A stretch of 64,000 nucleotides of DNA from Halogeometricum rufum (lineage in GTDB: Archaea; Halobacteriota; Halobacteria; Halobacteriales; Haloferacaceae). Shown piece by piece: positions 35,527 to 43,336 of this stretch. How positions within the stretch are numbered: the stretch's first letter is position 1; every line of letters starts with the position of its first letter. Location of the stretch: NCBI RefSeq assembly GCF_900112175.1, contig NZ_FOYT01000001.1, positions 124,001-188,000 on the forward strand. The letters run 5' to 3'. Position numbers and translations under genes: made by a program. Below the pieces are notes generated by a model. That model had not been told where the DNA came from, made no database searches, and saw only the letters and a list, made by a program, of their open reading frames with translations.

Positions 35527-36659
35527 CCCGTCACCTCCACGAACGCGTCGACGAACTCGTCGGCGTGGTCCTCCGTGACGACCAGCGGCGGCAACAGGCG
35601 CACGACGGTCCGCCCGGCGGGCAGCGCCAGCACCTGTTCGGAGATGGCGAGGTTCTTCAGCACGCGGTTCGCCCCGCGCTTCACCTGCACACCGAGCATC
35701 AGGCCCTGCCCGCGCACCTCGCGCACGGGCAGGTCGTGTTCCTCCGCCGCGGCGGTTATCTCGCTCTTGAGGTACTCGCCGACGGCGGCGGCGTGACTCG
35801 GGTAGTCCTCCTCGACGATGGTGTCGAGGGTGGCGTTCGCCGCCGCGCAGACGACGGGGCCGCCGCTGAACGTCGACCCGTGGTTGCCTGGGTCGTCGGC
35901 TATCCAGTCGGCGACCAGCGTCGCGCCGAGGGGCAGGCCGTTGGCGATGCCCTTCGCCGAGGTGAGGATGTCGGGCGTCACGCCCGACTGCTCGCAGGCC
36001 CACAGCGTCCCCGTCCGACCGACGCCGGTCTGAATCTCGTCGAACGCGAGGGCCGCGCCCGCCTCCTCGGTGAGTTCGCGGGCCGTCTGCAGGTACTCCG
36101 TCGTCGCGGGGTGGATGCCGCCCTCGCCCTGCACGGGTTCGAGGAAGACGGCCGCCGTCTCCTCGTCCACCGCCGCCGCCAACTCCGCCTCGTCGCCGTA
36201 GGTGACGAACTCCACGTCGCCCGCCAGCGGTTCGAACGGCTCCTTGTACTTGTCCTTCCACGTCATCGCCAGCGCGCCCATCGTCCGGCCGTGGAAGCCG
36301 CGCTTCGTGGCGACTATCTTCGAGCGACCCGTCGCCGAGCGCGCGAACTTCATCGCCGCCTCGTTCGCCTCCGTCCCGGAGTTGCAGAGCCAGACGTTCT
36401 CCAGTCCGTCGGGGGCGACGGCGGCCAGTTTCTCGTACAGTTCCGTGCGGGCCTCGACGGGGTAGGAGGCCTGCACGTACGTCAGCTTCTCCGCTTGTTC
36501 CTGCACCGCCTCGGTGACGGCGGGGTGGGAGTGGCCGAGTGCGGCGACGGCGTACGACGCGCCGAAGTCGAGGTACTCGGTGCCGTCGGTGCCGTACAGG
36601 TAGGCCCCTTCGCCGGACTCGATGCCGATGGGTTTCTCGGAGAACACGAAGCCGCTCAT
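35523..36659 (-). CDS. argD: [LysW]-glutamate-semialdehyde/aminoadipate-semialdehyde aminotransferase (acetylornithine aminotransferase family)
   Basis: Transaminates the LysW-bound semialdehyde using glutamate and PLP. 378 residues, class III aminotransferase. Seen: NSGTEANEAAMKFAR (PLP phosphate loop), DEIQTGVGRTG (Asp stacking on PLP), and the Schiff-base Lys in LTSAKGIANGLPLGA. Four-base overlap with argB upstream (ATGA) and with lysK downstream. Also called lysJ in dual pathways. Confidence 0.95.
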   Translation of the reverse strand: MSGFVFSEKPIGIESGEGAYLYGTDGTEYLDFGASYAVAALGHSHPAVTEAVQEQAEKLTYVQASYPVEARTELYEKLAAVAPDGLENVWLCNSGTEANEAAMKFARSATGRSKIVATKRGFHGRTMGALAMTWKDKYKEPFEPLAGDVEFVTYGDEAELAAAVDEETAAVFLEPVQGEGGIHPATTEYLQTARELTEEAGAALAFDEIQTGVGRTGTLWACEQSGVTPDILTSAKGIANGLPLGATLVADWIADDPGNHGSTFSGGPVVCAAANATLDTIVEEDYPSHAAAVGEYLKSEITAAAEEHDLPVREVRGQGLMLGVQVKRGANRVLKNLAISEQVLALPAGRTVVRLLPPLVVTEDHADEFVDAFVEVTG

Positions 36660-37594
36660 GCGTCCACCTCCTCGACGAGGGCCGACGCGTGGACGTGGGT
36701 GCCGCCGCCGCGAATCGCCTCCACGACGGGGTCGTTCACGTTCGCGGACGCGACGATGACCTTCGAGGCCCCGCCGGTCAGCGCCTCTTTCGCCGCCATC
36801 ACCTTCTTCGTCATGAACCCCTCCGCGGCGGACTCCAGCGCGGCGAACTCCTCGGCCGTCTCCACCCGGTCGATGAGCGTCGCCTCGTCGTCGGGGTCCT
36901 CGTAGACGCCCGTGACGTCCGTGAGGACGACCAACTCGGCGCCGAGTGCGCCGGCGACGGCGGCCGCCGCGCGGTCCGCGTCGGCGTTGACCGCGACGCC
37001 GTCGTCGGCCAGCATGGGGACGGTGACGACGGGGACGTAGCCGTCGCCGAGGAGCGTCTCCAGCAGGTCGGCGTTCACGTCCGTTATCTTCCCGGAGTGG
37101 TCGCCGCGCTTGATCTTCTTCTTGCCGTCCTCGACGACGCGCACCGCGGACTTGCGCGGCCCCGTCAGGAGGCCGCCGTCGACGCCGGAGAGGCCGAGGG
37201 CGTCCACGCCCGCCCCGCGGAGCGTCGTCACGAGGTCCGTGTTCAGTTTGCCGGGCATCACCATCGAGAACACCTCCATCGTGCGCTCGTCGGTGAAGCG
37301 CCCGACGACGCCCGACGGCGTCTCGACGTAGGTGGGTTCCTCGCCGAGTTCTTCGAGGGTGTCGTCCACCGCGGTTGACCCGCCGTGGACCACGACCACG
37401 TCGCGGCCGTTGGCGACGAGGTGCGCCACGTCCTGGACGGCACCGGCCGGGTCCACCGCTCGTGCGCCGCCGACTTTGACGACGACCGGCGGTTCGTCCG
37501 CCGGCACGGTGCCGCCGTCGGCGCAGAGGGTGGCGTCGTTGTCGGCCAGTTCGTCGTGTAGCGAGGCGAGTTCGTCGCGGGTGTAGCGTGTCAT
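36656..37594 (-). CDS. argB: [LysW]-glutamate/aminoadipate kinase (acetylglutamate kinase family)
   Basis: Phosphorylates the side-chain carboxyl of LysW-bound glutamate. 312 residues; amino-acid-kinase fold: VVVKVGGARAV (first Gly-rich loop), VVVHGGSTAVDD, TDVTGVYEDPDDE and AGGTMxxK-equivalent FMTKKVMAAKEAL. A 45-residue N-terminal extension (TRYTRDELASLHDELADNDA) is longer than in typical ArgB. Start ATG 37594; 72 bases follow the argC stop. Also called lysZ. Confidence 0.94.
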   Translation of the reverse strand: MTRYTRDELASLHDELADNDATLCADGGTVPADEPPVVVKVGGARAVDPAGAVQDVAHLVANGRDVVVVHGGSTAVDDTLEELGEEPTYVETPSGVVGRFTDERTMEVFSMVMPGKLNTDLVTTLRGAGVDALGLSGVDGGLLTGPRKSAVRVVEDGKKKIKRGDHSGKITDVNADLLETLLGDGYVPVVTVPMLADDGVAVNADADRAAAAVAGALGAELVVLTDVTGVYEDPDDEATLIDRVETAEEFAALESAAEGFMTKKVMAAKEALTGGASKVIVASANVNDPVVEAIRGGGTHVHASALVEEVDA

Positions 37595-37666
37595 CGGTGG
37601 TGTGAAACTGTGTGTGGTGGGTCGGATGCGAGTCGGGTGCGTGGTCCGGTCAGTCTGCGGTTCGGT

Positions 37667-38713
37667 TCAGGGCGCGCCGACCGGGTGGAGTCCGGTGAAC
37701 TCCAGTCCGGCCGTCTCCTCCAGGCCGAGGGCGACGTTCGCGGCGTGGACCGCCTGCCCGGCGGAGCCCTTCATCATGTTGTCGATGGCCGAGAAGACGA
37801 CCACCCGGCGGTTCGAGGGGTCGAGTTCGAAGCCGACTTCGGCCGTGTTCGTCCCCGCCACCGCCTTCGGTTCGGGGTAGCGGTAGACGCCGCCGCCGCC
37901 GGCGACGGTGCGCACGAACGGTTCGTCGGCGTAGGACCCCCGGTAGGCCTTCCACATGTCGCCCTTCGAGACGGGCGCGTCGGGGAAGACGTGACAGGTG
38001 GCGCTCGCGCCGCGGACCATGTCCACCGCGTGGACGGTGAACGAGACGGAGAGTCCGAGGAACTGCTCTATCTCGGCCTCGTGGCGGTGGCCCGTGGGCG
38101 CGTACGGGCGGACGATGCCCGAGCGCTCGGGGTGGCTGGAGGCGTCGCCGCCGCCCGCGCCGCCCTCCGAGGAGCCGACTTTCACGTCCACGACCACCTG
38201 CTCGTCGCCCGACAGCACGCCGGCGTCGAACAGGGGCTTCAGGCCGAGGATGGTCGCCGTGGCGTTGCACCCGCCCGACGCGATGAGGTCGGCGCCGGGG
38301 AGGTTCTCGCGGTTTATCTCCGGCAGGGCGTACTCGGCCTGCTCCAGATACTCGGGGCAGACGTGTCCGTCGTACCACTCGTCGTACTGCTCCTCCGTGT
38401 CGAGGCGGAAGTCCGCCGAGAGGTCCACGACGGTGTCGGCGGCGTCGCGGAACGCGTCGATGTGCTGCATCGAGACGCCGTGCGGCGTCGCCGCGAACAG
38501 CACGTCGACGGATTCGAGGTCCTCGGGCGAGGTGAACCGCAGGTCCATCTCGCGGAGGTTCGGGTGGACGTGGCCGACGGTCTTGCGCTCCTTCGAGCGA
38601 CTCGTCGCCTGCGCCACCTCGAAGTCGGGGTGTTGGTACAGGAGACGGAGCAGTTCGCCGCCGGTGAAGCCGGTGCCGCCGACGACGCTCGCGGTGTACG
38701 TCGCTTCGCTCAT
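37667..38713 (-). CDS. argC: [LysW]-glutamyl/aminoadipyl-phosphate reductase
   Basis: NADPH-dependent reduction of LysW-bound acyl phosphate to the semialdehyde. 348 residues, N-acetyl-gamma-glutamyl-phosphate reductase family: VVGGTGFTGGELLRLL (NADP loop) and the catalytic Cys in ASGGCNATATILGL. ATG 38713 overlaps the lysX stop by four bases (ATGA). A Gly-rich segment SEGGAGGGDASSHPE occurs in the substrate domain. Also called lysY. Confidence 0.95.
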   Translation of the reverse strand: MSEATYTASVVGGTGFTGGELLRLLYQHPDFEVAQATSRSKERKTVGHVHPNLREMDLRFTSPEDLESVDVLFAATPHGVSMQHIDAFRDAADTVVDLSADFRLDTEEQYDEWYDGHVCPEYLEQAEYALPEINRENLPGADLIASGGCNATATILGLKPLFDAGVLSGDEQVVVDVKVGSSEGGAGGGDASSHPERSGIVRPYAPTGHRHEAEIEQFLGLSVSFTVHAVDMVRGASATCHVFPDAPVSKGDMWKAYRGSYADEPFVRTVAGGGGVYRYPEPKAVAGTNTAEVGFELDPSNRRVVVFSAIDNMMKGSAGQAVHAANVALGLEETAGLEFTGLHPVGAP

Positions 38714-39588
38714 GCCGTCGTCGCCTCTGCGACCGTCTCGTCGGCCTCGACTTTCGCTTCCAGCCAGTCGACCACCGCGGCGGGCACGTCCGTCTCGACG
38801 GCGTCGTTCAGCGCCTTGAACTCGACGGTGTGGTTCACCTCGTGGACGGTGTAGTCCTCGCCTGTCTCCATGAGGTCCACGCCGAGCAGTCCGCCGCCGA
38901 CGGCGTCCGACGCCTGCTGGACGAGTTCCCTCGCGCGGTCGTCGAGTTCGAACGCCTCGGCCTCGGCTCCCTTCGCGGCGTTCGTCAGCCAGTGGTCCGA
39001 CGAACGCGTCATCGCGGCGACGGGGTCGCCGTCGACGGCGACGACGCGGATGTCGCGGCCGGGCTTCTCCACGAACTCCTGCACGTAGAACACCTTGTGC
39101 TGGTAGTGACCGAGCGTGGCCTTGTGTTCGAGGATGGCCTCGGCGGCCGAGGGGGAGTCTATCTTCGCCATCAGGCGACCCCACGACCCGACGACGGGCT
39201 TGAGGACGCAGGGGTAGCCGAACTCCTCGATGGTCTCCATCGCGGCGTCGGTGGTGAACGCGACTTCGGTGTTGGGCGTGGGGACGCCCGCCTGCTCCAA
39301 GGCGAGGCTGTTCTTCACCTTGTCCGCGCACACCTCGGCCGTCTCCGCGGCGTTCACCACGGGCACGTCGTAGGCGTCGAGGAACTGCGTCGCGTAGAGG
39401 CTCCGACTCGTCGCCAGACAGCGGTCGAGCACGACGTCGATGTCGTCGAACGCCGCCGGCGGTTCCGAGATGTTGAACTGCTCCTTCCGGACGTCTATCT
39501 TCGCCACCTCGTGACCGCGCTCGCGAAGCTCGCCGAGGAGGAGCTTCTCGTCTCTGCGAATCCGGGAGTAGAGCAGCCCAACCTTCAT
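38710..39588 (-). CDS. lysX: Glutamate/aminoadipate-LysW ligase
   Basis: ATP-dependent ligase attaching the amino group of glutamate (or aminoadipate) to the C-terminal Glu of LysW. 292 residues, ATP-grasp fold of the RimK/LysX type: CVLKPVVGSWGRLMAKI, YVQEFVEKPGRDIRV and EVNHTVEFK at the metal site. A Phe/Asn specificity loop near the C-terminus (NHTVEFKAL) is of the type that in other species separates glutamate- from aminoadipate-specific enzymes; with the rest of the cluster being arginine genes, glutamate is the likely substrate. The start is one base after the lysW stop. Confidence 0.93.
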   Translation of the reverse strand: MKVGLLYSRIRRDEKLLLGELRERGHEVAKIDVRKEQFNISEPPAAFDDIDVVLDRCLATSRSLYATQFLDAYDVPVVNAAETAEVCADKVKNSLALEQAGVPTPNTEVAFTTDAAMETIEEFGYPCVLKPVVGSWGRLMAKIDSPSAAEAILEHKATLGHYQHKVFYVQEFVEKPGRDIRVVAVDGDPVAAMTRSSDHWLTNAAKGAEAEAFELDDRARELVQQASDAVGGGLLGVDLMETGEDYTVHEVNHTVEFKALNDAVETDVPAAVVDWLEAKVEADETVAEATTA

Positions 39589-39589
39589 C

Positions 39590-39769
39590 TTACTCGCCCC
39601 AGTCCTCTTCGAGTTCGGGCGCTTCCTCCAGTGTCACGGGGTCGAGCGAGACGACTTCCAGCTCTGCGCCCGTGGCGGGACTGTCCACGATTTCGCCGAC
39701 TTCGACGTCGGCGGGGAGTTCGATCGCTTCTCCGGTCAGCGGGTCTTCTGCGGTAATGGTGTCTGCCAT
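39590..39769 (-). CDS. lysW: LysW-type amino-group carrier protein lacking zinc cysteines
   Basis: A 59-residue acidic carrier. The C-terminus EAPELEEDWGE is the diagnostic LysW tail whose final Glu is modified. The Thermus-type protein has two CxxC knuckles (CPECG and CEDCG); here the equivalent positions read AEDPLTG and DSPATG, so no cysteine remains in the whole protein. AELEVVSLDPVTLE in the middle matches the core. Despite loss of zinc ligands its position directly before lysX leaves little doubt of its role. A TATA element lies 30 bases upstream. Confidence 0.93.
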   Translation of the reverse strand: MADTITAEDPLTGEAIELPADVEVGEIVDSPATGAELEVVSLDPVTLEEAPELEEDWGE

Positions 39770-39794
39770 CGTACTCGTCGCTGGGCGATGTGGA

Positions 39795-39803
39795 GACTTA
39801 AAC
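39795..39803 (-). promoter_or_regulatory. TATA element of the lysW-argF operon
   Basis: GTTTAAGTC on the minus strand, about 30 bases before ATG 39769; a leaderless start is likely. Confidence 0.5.
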
Positions 39804-40004
39804 CCATCGAACTTATCATCGAAATTAAAAGAACGGAGACGGCTCTATCGGCAGAAATCGGGGGAGCGAACGGGTCGTGTGAAATCTGTGTCGGATTTCA
39901 TATGTTATTCGTCCCCGGACGGGGACGGTCGTCGTGGCGGTCGCGGGACCGGTCGAAGCGGCTTCGCGTCGATGCGGCGCGCGGCCGTCTGCGTCGTGTG
40001 TGTC

Positions 40005-41474
40005 TCAGTCACGGGTCCTCACCTCTACCTCGGTCGCGAGTCGCTCCGCCGCCGAGTCGAGCGCTTCCCGGCGGTCCGCGAGGGTCGTGCGGTCGGCGTC
40101 GACGTCCGCGCCCGCCTCGTCGAGTTGGGCCGCGACCGCGGCGGGTGCGGGTCCGCCGGGGGAGTCGCGACTCTCGACGCTGTGGACGGGGTCGAGCGCT
40201 CGCTGCACGTCTGCACGGCTCACGTATTCGAACAGGGAGGCATCTAACACTTCATCCGCGGATGCGTCAAGTGTTGCGAGATCCGGCGTCCCGTCGGCGC
40301 GTTCGGCGGCGGCCGCGACGACTTCGTGCGCCGTGCGGAACGGCAGGCCGGCCATCGCGAGTGCGTCCGCGACGCCCGTGGCCGTCGAGAAGCCGTCGCC
40401 CGCGGCGGATTCGAGCGTCTCGGCCGGCCAGTCGGCCGACGACACCGCGCCGGCGACGACGGCCGTCGCCTCCGACACCGCGTCGACCGTCTCCCACGCG
40501 TGCGGCGTCGCACGCTGCAGGTCGCGGTTGTACGCGCGCGGCAGGCCCTTCAGCGTCGTCAACAGGCCCGAGAGCCCCGACGCCGCGTCGCCCGCGGTGG
40601 CGCGGACGAGTTCGAGCGTGTCGGGGTTCACCTTCTGGGGCATGATGGAGGAGGTAGACGAGTAGTCGTCCGACAACTCGACGAACCCCTTGTTCGCGAA
40701 GATGACCACATCTTCGGCCAGACCGGACAGCGTCGTCGCGTGCGTCGCCAGCGCCGACACCGACTCGATGAGGAAGTCACGCGCCGACGAGGCGTCCATC
40801 GAGTTGCGCAGGACGCCGTCGAACCCCAGCAGTTCGGCCGTCCGCTCTCTGTCCACGTCGAACGGCGTCCCGGCGAACGCGGCGGCCCCGAGGGGCGACT
40901 GGTTCGTCCGGTCGTAGGCGTCGAGGAGGCGGGCGGTGTCGCGGGCGACGGCCGCCTCGTACGAGAGGAGGTAGTGTGCGACGGTGGTGGGCTGGGCGGG
41001 TTGCAGGTGCGTGTAGCCCGGCATCACCGTCTCCACCTCCGCCTCGGCGGCCGCGAGGAGCGACTCGCGGAGCGCCAACGTCGCCTCGACGGCCGACAGG
41101 AGGTCCTCGCGCAGGCGGTGACGGATGCACGTCGCCACCTCGTCGTTGCGACTGCGGGCGGTGTGCATCTTCCCGCCGTCGGGACCGACGCGCTCGACGA
41201 CGGCCGTCTCGATGGCTTCGTGGACGTCCTCGCCCGCCGGGAGGGCGGCGTGGCCCTCGCTCTCGACGGCGTCGAGGGCGGCCAGAATCTCGGCGGCCAC
41301 GTCGGACTCGACGATTCCCCGTTCGTCGAGCATCACGACGTGCGCGCGGTCCACCGCCACGTCGGCGGCGAAGATGCGCTCGTCGGCCGCGAGGCTCGAC
41401 ATGAACGCGCGGGCGGGGCCGCCGCTGAACCGGTCGCGGCGGACGACTCCCTCGTCGGCTCCCTCCTCGCTCAT
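40005..41474 (-). CDS. argH: Argininosuccinate lyase
   Basis: Splits argininosuccinate to arginine and fumarate. 489 residues, fumarase/aspartase superfamily. Signature SSIMPQKVNPDTLE is the conserved GSSxMPxKxNP loop; MPGYTHLQPAQPTTVAHYLL and HTARSRNDEVAT are the other two conserved regions. Three bases separate it from argG, so they form an operon; 235 bases separate it from lysW. Confidence 0.96.
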   Translation of the reverse strand: MSEEGADEGVVRRDRFSGGPARAFMSSLAADERIFAADVAVDRAHVVMLDERGIVESDVAAEILAALDAVESEGHAALPAGEDVHEAIETAVVERVGPDGGKMHTARSRNDEVATCIRHRLREDLLSAVEATLALRESLLAAAEAEVETVMPGYTHLQPAQPTTVAHYLLSYEAAVARDTARLLDAYDRTNQSPLGAAAFAGTPFDVDRERTAELLGFDGVLRNSMDASSARDFLIESVSALATHATTLSGLAEDVVIFANKGFVELSDDYSSTSSIMPQKVNPDTLELVRATAGDAASGLSGLLTTLKGLPRAYNRDLQRATPHAWETVDAVSEATAVVAGAVSSADWPAETLESAAGDGFSTATGVADALAMAGLPFRTAHEVVAAAAERADGTPDLATLDASADEVLDASLFEYVSRADVQRALDPVHSVESRDSPGGPAPAAVAAQLDEAGADVDADRTTLADRREALDSAAERLATEVEVRTRD

Positions 41475-41477
41475 CGT

Positions 41478-42725
41478 CTACTGGCTCTCGTCGTCGGCGT
41501 CGTCTGCGTCCCCGCCGTCGGTGGCGAGTTCGGGCTTGTCCTTCGTCGCCTTCGCCACCGCGGCGTTGGCGAGGCGGGACTGGAAGCCGTGGTACTTCGC
41601 GACGCCGGTGGCGTCCTCCTGCGTGATGCCGTTGACCGTCTCGGTGTTGAACGAGGCGGCCTCCTCGGAGTAGACGGCGTAGTCGGAGTCGCGGGCGACG
41701 GGGCGCGCGCGGCCGCCGTCGAACTTGATAGTCACCGTGCCCGTGACGCGCGTCTGCGTCTCGCCGATGAAGCCCTCCAGCGCCTTCACGAACGGCGCGT
41801 CGACGAGGCCTTGGTAGCCCTTGTTGGCCCACTGCTGGTCGATCTGCTCTTTGAAGTCGCGCTCCTCCTTCGTGAGGACGAGTTGTTCGAGGCCCTCGTG
41901 AGCGGTGAGCAGGGTCGTCGCGGCCGGGTGCTCGTAGTTCTCGCGCACCTTCAGGCCGAGCATGCGGTCCTCCATCATGTCCGTGCGGCCGACGCCGTAC
42001 TGCCCGGCGAGGTCGTTGAGGTGTTCGATGAGGGCGGCGGGTTCCATCTCCTCGCCGTCGACGGCGACGGGGTAGCCGTTCTCGAACGTGATGTCGACCG
42101 TCCCCGTCTCGCCTTTCGGCGTCTCCGTCCACTCGTAGATGTCCTCCGGCGGGACGTAGCCGGGGTCTTCGAGTTGACCGCCCTCGATGGAACGGCTCCA
42201 GAGGTTCGTGTCGATGGACCAGACGCCGTCGTTACCGGCCTTCACGGGCAGGCCCTTCTCCTCGGCGTACTGCTTCTCCCACTCGCGGGTGAGCCCCATC
42301 TCGCGGACGGGGGCGACCACGTCCAGGTCGGAGGCGCGCCAGATGACCTCGAAGCGGAGTTGGTCGTTCCCCTTCCCGGTACAGCCGTGTGCGAGGGCGT
42401 CGCAGCCCTCCTCCTGCGCCACTTCGAGGATGGCGTTGGCGATGACCGGGCGCGCCAGCGCCGTCCCCAGCGGGTAGCCCTGATACGTCGCGTTCGCGCG
42501 AACCGAGTCGAAACAGAGGTCCGCGAACTCGTCTTTCGCGTCCACGACGTGCAGGTCCAGTCCGTGCGCGTCGGCCGTCTCCTGAGCCTCCTCGAACTCC
42601 GATTCGGGTTGGCCGACGTCCACGGTGACGCCGACGACTTCGTCGTATCCGTACTCCTCTTTCAGCAGTGAGACGCAAACTGTGGTGTCCAGTCCGCCGC
42701 TGAACGCGAGTGCAACGCTTGTCAT
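41478..42725 (-). CDS. argG: Argininosuccinate synthase
   Basis: ATP-dependent ligation of citrulline and aspartate. 415 residues. N-type ATP pyrophosphatase P-loop ALAFSGGLDTTV near the N-terminus, GCTGKGNDQLRFE and TYQGYPLGTALARP also diagnostic. Acidic C-terminal tail GGDADDADDESQ. First gene of the argGH operon. Confidence 0.96.
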   Translation of the reverse strand: MTSVALAFSGGLDTTVCVSLLKEEYGYDEVVGVTVDVGQPESEFEEAQETADAHGLDLHVVDAKDEFADLCFDSVRANATYQGYPLGTALARPVIANAILEVAQEEGCDALAHGCTGKGNDQLRFEVIWRASDLDVVAPVREMGLTREWEKQYAEEKGLPVKAGNDGVWSIDTNLWSRSIEGGQLEDPGYVPPEDIYEWTETPKGETGTVDITFENGYPVAVDGEEMEPAALIEHLNDLAGQYGVGRTDMMEDRMLGLKVRENYEHPAATTLLTAHEGLEQLVLTKEERDFKEQIDQQWANKGYQGLVDAPFVKALEGFIGETQTRVTGTVTIKFDGGRARPVARDSDYAVYSEEAASFNTETVNGITQEDATGVAKYHGFQSRLANAAVAKATKDKPELATDGGDADDADDESQ

Positions 42726-42750
42726 ATCTCTCAGTCGTCGTTCGGGGGTG

Positions 42751-42760
42751 ATAAATTACA
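42751..42760 (-). promoter_or_regulatory. TATA element of argGH
   Basis: TGTAATTTAT on the minus strand, about 30 bases before ATG 42725. Confidence 0.5.
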
Positions 42761-42856
42761 CGATGTTAAATGCCGAAAACAAAGGGTAGAGACGCCTATA
42801 CGGGAGCTGAGCGCTTTTGGGTGAGTCCGATAATCCGTCGAAAGTGTAGTATAGTT

Positions 42857-42870
42857 GGCCCTAAAGGGCC
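42857..42870. promoter_or_regulatory. Palindrome GGCCCTAAAGGGCC
   Basis: Two 6-base arms (GGCCCT/AGGGCC) around AA, in the 440-base gap between argG and the antiporter block. It could be an operator or a short hairpin; the stop codon of the possible 43-residue ORF lies in it. Confidence 0.35.
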
Positions 42871-42992
42871 GGTCGTCGTCGTCGCGCGCCGCCGTCGCGC
42901 GCCGGGGAGAGAATCGTCGTTTCGGACGCCGAGGCGCCCGAAGCCGCGGCTCCCGGAGCGTCGCGGACGGCGACTGTGGGGAACCGCGTCAT
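42861..42992 (-). CDS. Possible leaderless small ORF (43 aa)
   Basis: ORF MTRFPTVAVRDAPGAAASGA ending RDGGARRRRPAL. A good TATA (CTATTAATA, 43017-43025 on the minus strand) is centred 29 bases before the ATG. Composition (Ala/Gly/Ser then an Arg run) is not typical of haloarchaeal proteins, so the promoter might instead serve a non-coding RNA or an argG leader. It is read toward argG; its stop is 136 bases before the argG start codon. Confidence 0.3.
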   Translation of the reverse strand: MTRFPTVAVRDAPGAAASGASASETTILSPARDGGARRRRPAL

Positions 42993-43016
42993 TGCACAGT
43001 CAAAGCGAGTACGTCG

Positions 43017-43025
43017 TATTAATAG
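43017..43025 (-). promoter_or_regulatory. TATA element in the argG upstream gap
   Basis: CTATTAATA on the minus strand, near-palindromic, pointing toward 42992. Confidence 0.4.
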
Positions 43026-43165
43026 CTTTCGGAGGTGCAACGCTTGCCGCGCAAAATACGGTCGTCCCCGCTTCGGGAGGGGGTCCGTCTCTGCCTGAGT
43101 AGCCACCGCACGTCGGTCAGGTGACCCGACGTCGGACGCCCTCGGGCGGACGCCGTCCGTCCGCC

Positions 43166-43282
43166 TCAGTCTGCCGCTTCCAGCGCCAGTTCGAGTATCG
43201 TCTCCGTGTCGAACAGCGCGAACGCGACGCCGAGGACGACTACCGCGACGATACCGAGCAGAAGCCACTCTACTGGTGTCAT
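43166..43282 (-). CDS. Small membrane peptide (38 aa) downstream of the antiporter
   Basis: MTPVEWLLLGIVAVVVLGVA then FALFDTETILELALEAAD: one membrane helix followed by an acidic amphipathic tail. It lies 54 bases after the antiporter stop on the same strand, so it may be the third gene of the KhtT-KhtU-like operon and could act as an accessory peptide. Third codon positions are mixed but mainly G/C. Not recognised. Confidence 0.55.
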   Translation of the reverse strand: MTPVEWLLLGIVAVVVLGVAFALFDTETILELALEAAD

Positions 43283-43336
43283 CGCAGCAGATTGTCGGTG
43301 TTCGGAGAGTAAGTGCTTGGTGGCCGGGACCCGCCG

